Source: Lachnospiraceae bacterium
GTDB taxonomy: Bacteria > Bacillota > Clostridia > Lachnospirales > Lachnospiraceae
NCBI GenBank assembly: GCA_021204285.1
Contig: JAJPZP010000089.1
Location: forward strand, 1 to 21,026
DNA length: 21,026 nucleotides
Direction: 5' to 3'
In this document: positions 7,418 through 14,693 of the stretch, in pieces
Position numbering within the stretch: position 1 is the stretch's first letter
How the letters are laid out: each line of letters begins with the position of its first letter
Position numbers and translations under genes: made by a program
The notes under the pieces: generated by a model
The model's input: the letters and a program-made list of their open reading frames with translations, nothing else
What the model was told of the DNA's origin: nothing
Database searches by the model: none

Positions 7418-7426
7418 TGATATAAC
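7418..7426 (+). promoter_or_regulatory. Extended -10 promoter of the two-component operon
   Basis: TG-A-TATAAC forms an extended -10 element. The region 17 bases upstream (CTGCTA) is a poor -35 match, which is typical of activator-dependent promoters. Confidence 0.45.
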
Positions 7427-7451
7427 AGGAAGCAGATAAGGAGAGACGAGT

Positions 7452-8150
7452 ATGAACATTCTGGTCTGCGATGACGACCATGCGATCGTGGATGCGATAG
7501 AGATTTACCTGAGCCAGGAGGGCTATACGGTATGGAAAGCCTACGATGGCCGGGAGGCGATCCGGATTCTGAAGGAACAGGAGATTCACCTCCTGCTTCT
7601 GGACGTCATGATGCCGAATATGGACGGGATCCGGGCGACGATTGAGATTCGGAAGACCAGTGCGGTTCCGATCATTTTCCTGTCTGCGAAGTCTGAAGAT
7701 GTGGATAAGATTCTGGGTCTGAATGCAGGGGCCGACGACTACATTACGAAGCCCTTCAATCCCCTGGAACTCACTGCGCGCGTGCGTTCCGTGCTGCGGC
7801 GTTATACGCAGCTCGGAGCAATCACGGAGAAAAAGACGACGTTCCGTATCGGCGGTCTGGTGATCGACGACGAGAGCAAGGAAGTGAGTGTAGATGGGGA
7901 GTCGGTCCGGCTGACACCGATCGAGTATCAGATCCTGCTGCTTTTTGTGCAGAATCCGGGAAGGGTATTTTCCATTTCGCAGATTTACGAGAGAATCTGG
8001 AACGAGGAGGCCGTGAGCGGGGATAACACCGTGGCTGTACATATTCGTCACATCCGGGAGAAAATCGAGATCAATCCGAAAGAGCCGCGCTATATCAAGG
8101 TTGTGTGGGGCGTCGGCTATAAGATTGACCGGGAGCAGGAGGTACGATGA
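7452..8150 (+). CDS. OmpR/PhoB-family response regulator
   Basis: This 232-residue protein has a receiver domain at 1-115 and a winged-helix DNA-binding domain at about 130-230. The receiver has the acidic cluster Asp7-Asp8-Asp9, phosphoacceptor Asp51 in LLLLDVMMP, switch Ser78 in FLSAK and Lys100 in ITKPF, all intact. The effector part ends with VHIRHIREKIE and VWGVGYK, typical of OmpR members. AAGGAG lies eight bases before the ATG. The stop overlaps the start of the kinase gene in an ATGA, so the two are translationally coupled. The repeats upstream suggest autoregulation. The signal and target genes are unknown; envelope stress or antimicrobial peptide sensing would be common for such pairs. 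Confidence 0.95.
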   Translation: MNILVCDDDHAIVDAIEIYLSQEGYTVWKAYDGREAIRILKEQEIHLLLLDVMMPNMDGIRATIEIRKTSAVPIIFLSAKSEDVDKILGLNAGADDYITKPFNPLELTARVRSVLRRYTQLGAITEKKTTFRIGGLVIDDESKEVSVDGESVRLTPIEYQILLLFVQNPGRVFSISQIYERIWNEEAVSGDNTVAVHIRHIREKIEINPKEPRYIKVVWGVGYKIDREQEVR

Positions 8151-10162
8151 AAAAGACAGGACGTCGCCCTCTTCTCGTGGGACTTATTATCTGCGTGAAC
8201 GTTGCCGCAATAGCGGTTATGGTGGCGGGTTTTATGACCGTGAGAAGCGCCGGATACGGGGCGGATACATGGAAGGAGATTCTGGATGGAAAAACCTATG
8301 TGGCGACATCGGAATTTCAGGAGCAGGCGGCCGGCGCAGTCTACGATGCGCTGGCCGTTGCTGCCAGAAGCAGCAGGCTGGAGCTGGATGGGGAATATGA
8401 TCCGGATCGGATCATCCGGATCCGGGATTATGTGGAGTCAGGGACGATCTATGATGAGATGCCGGAGAGTGAGAAGGCGAACGGGATCTGTTATCGCCTG
8501 GGAGATCTGTATCAGTGGAGCCTGAAGGGGACGATGTATTCGAATGATGTGCTCCAGGAGTCCTATAAGCCGCTTTTTTATGGGAGCATTCAGGAATATG
8601 TCAATGAATGTGATGAAGAGTATTATGTAGTTGCAAATGAGATTGAAAATGCAATGGAATCTCTCCGGCGGGAGGTGGCACTCTATCAGGAAGAACAAAA
8701 ATCCTGGACGGAAGGCGCTACCAATGTTCGCTATGCGCTGCTTGACCTGGGAAACGGAAACCTTTGCACGAATGTGGATTCTCTGCAGTCGGATGACACG
8801 GAGGAAGAGGTGCTGAAGGCATATTTCAGGGAATTAGGCAGTTACTATATTTATGACAGTCGCACGGTTCGGGTTGAGCAGCAGAATGTAGGAGATTATT
8901 TTTCCTACAATACGGATACGGTGCTGAGTGAGCAGAATGTACACCTTTCGGGTGAATACCTGGTGTTAGTGGGAATAGACACCGGTTTTCCGGTTGTGGA
9001 CACGTTCTCCACGGGCGCGGCGGCCTATGAAGAGGCGCGCACGAAGCTGCAGAGCTATATGATGCCGATGGTCGTTGGAGCGGTGATTATTTTCCTCACA
9101 GTGATCGGGATACTCGTATTGCTGGCGGGGGCGGCGCTTCGGGTGCTGAAGATTATTCTGCGGAATCTGGATATTGTGCTTCGGATCTGCATTTATTTTG
9201 GGGCTTACCTGCTGGTATCGCGGTTGCTCTGTGCGCTGCCGGGACGCGGGGTATCGTTCATACTCCTGCTGCTGTTCAACGTGGCAGTGCTCATGCTTCT
9301 CATATGGGAAGGTATTCAACGTCACCGGCTGCTCACTTCGGTGCGTGCCATGACGGAGAGCGAGGGAGAGACCCTTGTGTCGGAAGAGCATCTGTACCTG
9401 TATAACCGTGAGATGGCCAGAGCGGTCAACAGCCTTGGAGACGGGCTTCGGAATGCGCTGAAGGAGCAGGTGAAGAGCGAGCGCATGAAGGCGGATCTGA
9501 TCACCAACGTCTCCCACGACCTGAAGACGCCGCTGACCTCCATTATCAATTATGTAGATCTGATGAAGCGTGAGGATCTTGACAATCCGAAGGCAGCAGA
9601 GTATCTGGAGGTGCTTGATCAGAAGTCCCAACGGCTCAAACAGCTGACGGAGGATCTTGTGGAGGCCTCGCGCGCCAGCTCCGGAAATATCGTGCTGGAT
9701 CTTGGCAGAATTGACCTGAAAGAGCTGCTGATGCAAACCGGTGGGGAGTTCGCGGGGCATTTTGAAGCCAGAGGGCTGCAGCTGGTGGAGCATTATCCGG
9801 ATACGCCGCTCTATGTGGAGGCGGATGGCCGCAGGTTGTGGAGGATCATCGAAAATCTGTACCGCAATGTGGAAAAATATGCCCTGCCGAACACCCGGGT
9901 CTATCTGGATCTGAGCGGGGATGGCGAGCATGCGTGGTTTTCCATGAAAAATATTTCTGAGAACCCGCTGAACATTTCGGCGGAGGAGCTGATGGAGCGC
10001 TTTACCCGCGGGGACGAATCCCGTTCGACTGAGGGCAGCGGCCTGGGGCTTTCGATTGCCAGAGACCTGACAGAGATTCAGAACGGAACCTTCGAAATCT
10101 ATCTGGATGGGGATCTTTTTAAGGTGACGGTTGGCTTTCCGCTCTACAAAGAGACAGAATAA
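8147..10162 (+). CDS. Sensor histidine kinase with a large extracytoplasmic domain and extra membrane spans
   Basis: This 671-residue protein is the partner of the preceding regulator. A first membrane span covers about residues 8-29, an extracytoplasmic sensor about 30-304, then three more spans at about 305-331, 343-363 and 370-391. The dimerisation domain has His457 in NVSHDLKTPLTS. The ATP-binding domain has Asn574 (RNVEKYA) and the G2 box GSGLGLSIA, but the usual DxGxG motif is replaced by a KNISENPLN segment. The F-box is ERFTRGDESRS. This variation is seen in some Clostridia kinases and does not by itself mean inactivity. No HAMP domain is evident. The sensor region has no domain I can name. 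Translation is coupled to the regulator by the ATGA overlap. Confidence 0.92.
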   Translation: MKKTGRRPLLVGLIICVNVAAIAVMVAGFMTVRSAGYGADTWKEILDGKTYVATSEFQEQAAGAVYDALAVAARSSRLELDGEYDPDRIIRIRDYVESGTIYDEMPESEKANGICYRLGDLYQWSLKGTMYSNDVLQESYKPLFYGSIQEYVNECDEEYYVVANEIENAMESLRREVALYQEEQKSWTEGATNVRYALLDLGNGNLCTNVDSLQSDDTEEEVLKAYFRELGSYYIYDSRTVRVEQQNVGDYFSYNTDTVLSEQNVHLSGEYLVLVGIDTGFPVVDTFSTGAAAYEEARTKLQSYMMPMVVGAVIIFLTVIGILVLLAGAALRVLKIILRNLDIVLRICIYFGAYLLVSRLLCALPGRGVSFILLLLFNVAVLMLLIWEGIQRHRLLTSVRAMTESEGETLVSEEHLYLYNREMARAVNSLGDGLRNALKEQVKSERMKADLITNVSHDLKTPLTSIINYVDLMKREDLDNPKAAEYLEVLDQKSQRLKQLTEDLVEASRASSGNIVLDLGRIDLKELLMQTGGEFAGHFEARGLQLVEHYPDTPLYVEADGRRLWRIIENLYRNVEKYALPNTRVYLDLSGDGEHAWFSMKNISENPLNISAEELMERFTRGDESRSTEGSGLGLSIARDLTEIQNGTFEIYLDGDLFKVTVGFPLYKETE

Positions 10163-10168
10163 AGGGGC

Positions 10169-10197
10169 TTGCTTTTCCATAGGACTGATTGTATAAT
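10169..10197 (+). promoter_or_regulatory. Promoter of the aconitase-like gene
   Basis: TTGCTT (10169-10174), 17 bases, then a perfect TATAAT (10192-10197). The -10 box lies inside the palindrome at 10183-10212, so a protein bound there would block polymerase. The predicted leader is about 30 bases. Confidence 0.6.
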
Positions 10198-10212
10198 TGT
10201 ATACAATCAGTC
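10183..10212. promoter_or_regulatory. 13-bp perfect inverted repeat overlapping the -10 box, probable operator
   Basis: GACTGATTGTATA (10183-10195) and TATACAATCAGTC (10200-10212) are perfect inverse copies around ATTG. Within it ATTGTATACAAT (10196-10207) is a second, 12-bp palindrome resembling GntR-type operators, and ATTGTATA is repeated in tandem. It could also fold in RNA and end the kinase transcript, though the following T-run is short. Confidence 0.6.
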
Positions 10213-10234
10213 TTTCTAATACATGGAGGTACGT

Positions 10235-12523
10235 ATGATCAAACTATACGACAGCGGGGCCTATGTTCTGAACGGGACAGAAGTCATCGCTGATACAGAG
10301 GAGGGACGCGCGGCGTTGACGGCGAAGCTGGGCGCGGTTCCTGCAAAGAAAGAGGCCAGGAAGCAGACGATCGCCTATGGAATCCTGAAGTCCCACAACA
10401 CATCCGGGGATATGGAGAAGCTTCAGATTCGCTTTGATAAGCTGACGTCCCACGACATTACTTTTGTGGGCATCATCCAGACGGCGCGGGCCTCGGGGCT
10501 TGAGAAGTTTCCGATGCCCTATGTGCTGACGAACTGTCACAACAGTCTCTGTGCGGTCGGCGGAACGATCAATGAAGATGATCACATGTTTGGCCTGAGC
10601 TGCGCGAAGCGCTACGGAGGCGTCTACGTCCCGCCGCATCAGGCGGTGATCCACCAGTACGCGCGGGAGATGCTGGCTGCCGGGGGAAAGATGATCCTCG
10701 GCTCCGACAGCCATACCCGATATGGCGCGCTCGGTACGATGGCGATGGGCGAGGGAGGACCGGAGCTTGTGAAGCAGCTGCTGAACCAGACCTACGACAT
10801 CCCGATGCCGGAGGTGATCGGCGTTCATCTGAGCGGATGTCCGGTGAAGGGCGTCGGTCCGCAGGACGTCGCCCTGGCGATCGTGGGCGCGGTGTTTGAC
10901 TGCGGTTATGTAAATAATAAGGTCATGGAATTCTTTGGGGAAGGAGTTGCGAATTTAAGCGCGGATTTCCGCATCGGTATCGATGTCATGACGACCGAGA
11001 CGACCTGTCTTTCCTCGATCTGGAAGACGGATGAGAAGATCGAGGAATTCTATGAAATTCACGGCAGACGCGAGGACTATGTAGAGCTGACCCCGGGACC
11101 GGTGGCATATTATGACGGTATGATAGAGATCGATCTCTCCGCGATTCGTCCGATGATTGCAATGCCCTTCCATCCGAGCAACGCGTATACGATCGAGGAG
11201 CTGAATGCGAATCTTGACGATATTCTGGCGGACTGTGAGGCGAGAGCCAGCGTGAGCCTTGGTGATCAGGTGGCCTTTTCGCTGCGTGACAAGGTGCGGA
11301 ACGGCAGACTCTACGTCGATCAGGGGATCATCGCGGGCTGTGCAGGCGGCGGCTTTGAGAATATCTGTGCAGCGGCGGATATTCTGGAGGGAAAGAGCAT
11401 TGGTGCGGATGAATTTACCTTAAGTGTCTATCCGGCTTCCATGCCGATCTATATGGAGCTCATTAAAAATGGCTCCGCTGCCAGGCTAATGCAGACCGGT
11501 GCAGTGCTGAAGACCGCGTTCTGCGGTCCCTGTTTTGGCGCGGGCGACACACCGTCGAACAATGGTTTCAGTATCCGGCACTCCACACGTAACTTCCCGA
11601 ACCGTGAGGGGTCGAAGCTGCAGAATGGTCAGATTGCCTCGGTGGCGCTGATGGATGCACGTTCCATCGCGGCGACCGCGGCGAATCAGGGTTATCTGAC
11701 CGCGGCAACGGATCTTGATGTGGAGTATCGCGGCCAGAAATATGTGTTTGATAAGAAGATTTATGAAAATCGTGTTTTCGACAGCAAGGGCGTCGCGGAT
11801 CCGACAGTGCCGATCCATTTCGGACCGAATATCAAGGACTGGCCGGCGATGAGCCCGCTGCCGGAGTATCTCGTGCTGAAGCTGGTGTCCGAGATTCATG
11901 ATCCGGTGACGACGACCGACGAGCTGATTCCTTCGGGTGAGACCTCATCCTACCGCTCGAATCCGCTTGGACTGGCCGAATTTACATTGTCGAGAAAAGA
12001 CCCTGCTTATGTCGGAAGGGCGAAGGAAATCCAGAAGGCACAGAAGGCGATTGAGGCCGGGAGCTGTCCGCTGGAGGCGGTACCGGAGCTGAAACCGGTG
12101 TTCGACGCGATCCACACGCAGTACCCGGAGGCCGGCGAGGGCAATGTTGGCGTCGGCAGTACGATCTTTGCGGTGAAGCCGGGCGACGGCTCCGCCAGGG
12201 AGCAGGCGGCGTCCTGCCAGAAGGTGCTCGGCGGCTGGGCAAATATTGCGCACAGTTATGCCACGAAGCGCTACCGTTCGAACCTTATCAACTGGGGGAT
12301 GCTTCCCTTCCTGATTGATGAGGGAGAGCTGCCCTTTACCAACGGCGATTATCTCTTTGTGCCGCATATCACGCAGGCTGTACAGAATGGCGATACGCAG
12401 GTGAAAGCATATGTCGTAAAAGATGGCGCGCTACGGGAGTTTACGCTGCGGCTTGGCGAGATGACCCCGGATGAGCGGGAGATCATTCTGAAGGGCTGTC
12501 TGATCAATTACAATCGGGTATAA
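10235..12523 (+). CDS. Aconitase-superfamily hydratase (YbhJ-like)
   Basis: This 762-residue cytosolic protein belongs to the aconitase superfamily of iron-sulphur (de)hydratases. The three cluster cysteines are present: Cys369 in IIAGCAGG, and Cys430 and Cys433 in AFCGPC. SDSHT (157-161) and [10 protein letters not shown] (about 450-459) match the substrate-binding motifs, and the C-terminal part, about 600-762, resembles the swivel domain. It is shorter than AcnA (about 890) and differs from AcnB, looking closer to YbhJ-type proteins whose substrate is not settled. No citrate synthase or isocitrate dehydrogenase lies nearby, so a role in the citric acid cycle cannot be assumed. The ATG at 10235 follows GGAGGT; a further ATG at 10223 precedes that site. 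The gene is monocistronic, with its own promoter, operator and terminator. Confidence 0.87.
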   Translation: MIKLYDSGAYVLNGTEVIADTEEGRAALTAKLGAVPAKKEARKQTIAYGILKSHNTSGDMEKLQIRFDKLTSHDITFVGIIQTARASGLEKFPMPYVLTNCHNSLCAVGGTINEDDHMFGLSCAKRYGGVYVPPHQAVIHQYAREMLAAGGKMILGSDSHTRYGALGTMAMGEGGPELVKQLLNQTYDIPMPEVIGVHLSGCPVKGVGPQDVALAIVGAVFDCGYVNNKVMEFFGEGVANLSADFRIGIDVMTTETTCLSSIWKTDEKIEEFYEIHGRREDYVELTPGPVAYYDGMIEIDLSAIRPMIAMPFHPSNAYTIEELNANLDDILADCEARASVSLGDQVAFSLRDKVRNGRLYVDQGIIAGCAGGGFENICAAADILEGKSIGADEFTLSVYPASMPIYMELIKNGSAARLMQTGAVLKTAFCGPCFGAGDTPSNNGFSIRHSTRNFPNREGSKLQNGQIASVALMDARSIAATAANQGYLTAATDLDVEYRGQKYVFDKKIYENRVFDSKGVADPTVPIHFGPNIKDWPAMSPLPEYLVLKLVSEIHDPVTTTDELIPSGETSSYRSNPLGLAEFTLSRKDPAYVGRAKEIQKAQKAIEAGSCPLEAVPELKPVFDAIHTQYPEAGEGNVGVGSTIFAVKPGDGSAREQAASCQKVLGGWANIAHSYATKRYRSNLINWGMLPFLIDEGELPFTNGDYLFVPHITQAVQNGDTQVKAYVVKDGALREFTLRLGEMTPDEREIILKGCLINYNRV

Positions 12524-12540
12524 AAAGAATAAAAGAGAGC

Positions 12541-12570
12541 GGGCGGGGAATTTTTATTCTCCGCCCTTTT
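12541..12570. terminator. Bidirectional terminator between convergent genes
   Basis: GGGCGGGGAAT (12541-12551) pairs with ATTCTCCGCCC (12556-12566), with one G-T mismatch that is a wobble pair in the plus-strand RNA, around TTTT. It is followed by TTTT at 12567-12570 and preceded by AAAAGAGAGC, giving a T-rich tail on the minus strand. It serves the aconitase-like gene; on the other strand the kinase's last codons and its stop lie inside the stem and loop. Confidence 0.8.
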
Positions 12571-13987
12571 CCGTAGATTTACTTAGAGAGAAAATGAATT
12601 CTGTGCCGACGCCCTCTGTACTGACGACGTTGATATTCTCTTCATGCATCTGGATGATCTCCCGTACGATGGACAGGCCGAGCCCCGTGCCTTTTTTGTC
12701 TTTGCCGCGGGACAGGTCGGTTTTGTAGAAGCGTTCCCAGATTTTCTTCAGGCTGTCGCGGGGAATGCCGATGCCGGTGTCGCGGACAGAGACGAAGACC
12801 TTCTCATAGCGCGTGGTCGTCTCGATCGTGATCGTGGAGTCCGGGTTGCTGAACTTGATCGCATTGTCGATCAGGTTGTACATGACCTGCTGAATCTTTC
12901 CCATGTCTGCATAGACTGAGGTATGCCAGTCGGAGAACAGAAGGTCGATGGAAATATGCTTTGCCGTACAGGTGCCCTCAAAGGTAGCGGCGGTATCGCG
13001 GATCAGTGTGTTGATATCGAAATCCGTCTTTTCGAGCCGTCCAAGGCTCGAGTCCATCGAGTTCAGTGTGAGGAGACTGCTCGTCAGGTTTGTCAGACGG
13101 TCGGTTTCACGCAGCACGATGTTCAGGTATTTTTCCTGGAGTTCCGGTGGAATCGTGCCGTCCAGCATTGCTTCGATGTAGCCCTTGATGGAAGTCAGCG
13201 GGGAACGGAAATCGTGCGATACATTGGAAATCATCTTTCGCTGGTCTTCATCCAGATCGCGCAGCGCCTGTGCCATAAAATCCATCACACGGGAGATATA
13301 GCCGATTTCGTCATTCCGCTCCATCGCAACGGGGTTTTCGAAATTACCGGAAGCGTATTCGGAGGATGCCTTCCGGAGCTTTTGCAGTGGCCGCAGGGTA
13401 GTAAACCAGAGGAAAGCAGCAAACAGGGATAGCAGGATCATCAGCAGAATGAGCGTGATATAGTAGGCCTGCAGGTAGGATTCCTTTTCACTGACCAGCT
13501 CCGACATGGGAAGGTGGATGGCGATGTAGCCGCGTACATGGTAATGATGTGAGACCGGTATGAGGACGCTTAAGGTTTGCTCCTTAAACATGCCAAAGAA
13601 ATCACCGGTCATATAATAGGTTCCGCTCGGAAGGACAGAACTGAACTCTGAGATTGTCTGGCGCAGATCAGAAGTATAGACACCGGAAGATTCAAGGATG
13701 ATTTCTCCATCTGTATTGATCAGCCAGATCTCTGCGTTGAGATAGATGCTTAAAGATTCGATCTGCGTCTGCATACTTGAGAGCGTCTGGCTGTTGTCAT
13801 CCTCACTGAAGTAGGAGCCCACATATTGGCTGGACATGTAGAGCCCCTCCTGGTAGAAAGCATAGGCCTTTTCCTTCACGAGCTGCTTAAGGAGCAGGCT
13901 GGAGGTGGCGGTCGAGATGAGCAGGAAAGCACACAGAGCGAAGGCGATCAGGGAGAGAATGTATTTTCTGGTCAATGAAAAACGCAT
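12554..13987 (-). CDS. Sensor histidine kinase with HAMP domain
   Basis: This 477-residue kinase is the partner of the regulator encoded just upstream. Membrane spans lie at about 8-32 and 173-195, enclosing an extracytoplasmic sensor of about 140 residues. A HAMP domain follows at about 196-248. The dimerisation domain has His258 in NVSHDFRSPLTS. The ATP-binding domain is complete: Asn375 in NLIDNAIKFS, DTGIG at 403-407, and GTGLGLS at 433-439. The start ATG at 13987 overlaps the regulator's stop as TGATG; a GTG one codon earlier is also possible. GAGG lies a few bases upstream. It is the third gene of the mutS2-regulator-kinase operon. The domain layout resembles WalK or ResE-type kinases, but the lack of a PAS domain argues against a strict WalK. 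Confidence 0.94.
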   Translation of the reverse strand: MRFSLTRKYILSLIAFALCAFLLISTATSSLLLKQLVKEKAYAFYQEGLYMSSQYVGSYFSEDDNSQTLSSMQTQIESLSIYLNAEIWLINTDGEIILESSGVYTSDLRQTISEFSSVLPSGTYYMTGDFFGMFKEQTLSVLIPVSHHYHVRGYIAIHLPMSELVSEKESYLQAYYITLILLMILLSLFAAFLWFTTLRPLQKLRKASSEYASGNFENPVAMERNDEIGYISRVMDFMAQALRDLDEDQRKMISNVSHDFRSPLTSIKGYIEAMLDGTIPPELQEKYLNIVLRETDRLTNLTSSLLTLNSMDSSLGRLEKTDFDINTLIRDTAATFEGTCTAKHISIDLLFSDWHTSVYADMGKIQQVMYNLIDNAIKFSNPDSTITIETTTRYEKVFVSVRDTGIGIPRDSLKKIWERFYKTDLSRGKDKKGTGLGLSIVREIIQMHEENINVVSTEGVGTEFIFSLSKSTEKGGE

Positions 13988-14682
13988 CACTTTACCTCAA
14001 ATTTATAGCCGACGCTCCAGACAGTTGCCAGGCGCCACGCCTCGTGATCCTTGATCTTTTCGCGCAACCGCTTAATGTGCACGTCGATAGTCCGGTCACT
14101 CACGTACTCGTAGCCCCAGATATGATCGAGCAGCTGCTCACGCGTGAAAACCTGGTTGGGCGAAGAGGCGAGGAAGTAGAGCAGCTCCAGTTCCTTCGGT
14201 GGCATGTCGATCGGTTTCCCCTTGTAAATGACGGAGTAATTGGTCATATTGATGATGAGATCCGGGTACTCGACGATCTTTGCGGAATCAGATTCCGGTT
14301 CCTGGCGCACAGGCTGGAAGCGGCGCAGCACGGCTTTGACCCGTGCGACGAGCTCCTTGGAGTCGAAGGGCTTGATGATATAATCATCCGCACCGAGCTC
14401 CAGTCCGCGCACCTTGTCAAAACCTTCTCCCTGTGCAGCGAGCATGATGATAGGCGTATCCGAATGGCTGTGGATCTCACGGCAAACCTGGTAGCCGTCG
14501 ATTCCCGGCAGCATCAGGTCGAGGAGAATCAGGTTTGGCCGAAAGCTCTCGAACAGCTTCAGTGCGTGTTCTCCGTCCTCTGCGATTTCCACTTCATAAA
14601 ATTCTTTGGTAAGGTAGAGAGAGATCAGCTCCGCGATATTCGCGTCGTCGTCCACTACTAGTATTTTTTGTCTCGAAGCCAT
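13987..14682 (-). CDS. OmpR/PhoB-family response regulator with an unusual switch residue
   Basis: This 231-residue regulator has a receiver domain at 1-118 and a winged-helix domain at about 130-231 ending in VDVHIKRLREKIK-like and VWSVGYKF segments. Asp11-Asp12-Asp13 form the acidic pocket, Asp55 in LILLDLMLP is the phosphoacceptor, and Lys104 in IIKPF is conserved. The position normally held by the Thr or Ser switch after the fourth strand is Ala82 (IIMLAAQGE). AAGGAG overlaps the stop of mutS2, and the start is 11 bases past that stop, so it is part of the same operon. The target genes are unknown. Confidence 0.94.
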   Translation of the reverse strand: MASRQKILVVDDDANIAELISLYLTKEFYEVEIAEDGEHALKLFESFRPNLILLDLMLPGIDGYQVCREIHSHSDTPIIMLAAQGEGFDKVRGLELGADDYIIKPFDSKELVARVKAVLRRFQPVRQEPESDSAKIVEYPDLIINMTNYSVIYKGKPIDMPPKELELLYFLASSPNQVFTREQLLDHIWGYEYVSDRTIDVHIKRLREKIKDHEAWRLATVWSVGYKFEVK

Positions 14683-14693
14683 GGTATTTCTCC

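Noticed and set aside
8966..10180. 404-codon open frame on the minus strand, opposite the first histidine kinase
   Set aside because: Its product is Arg-, His- and Gln-rich with no domain, it lacks a proper ribosome site, and it lies fully opposite a clear kinase. It is a by-product of codon bias.
12554..14682. Second two-component pair considered as WalR/WalK
   Set aside because: No PAS domain in the kinase and no yycH/yycI-like neighbours, and the receiver lacks the usual switch Thr; similarity is only at the OmpR/HAMP-kinase level.
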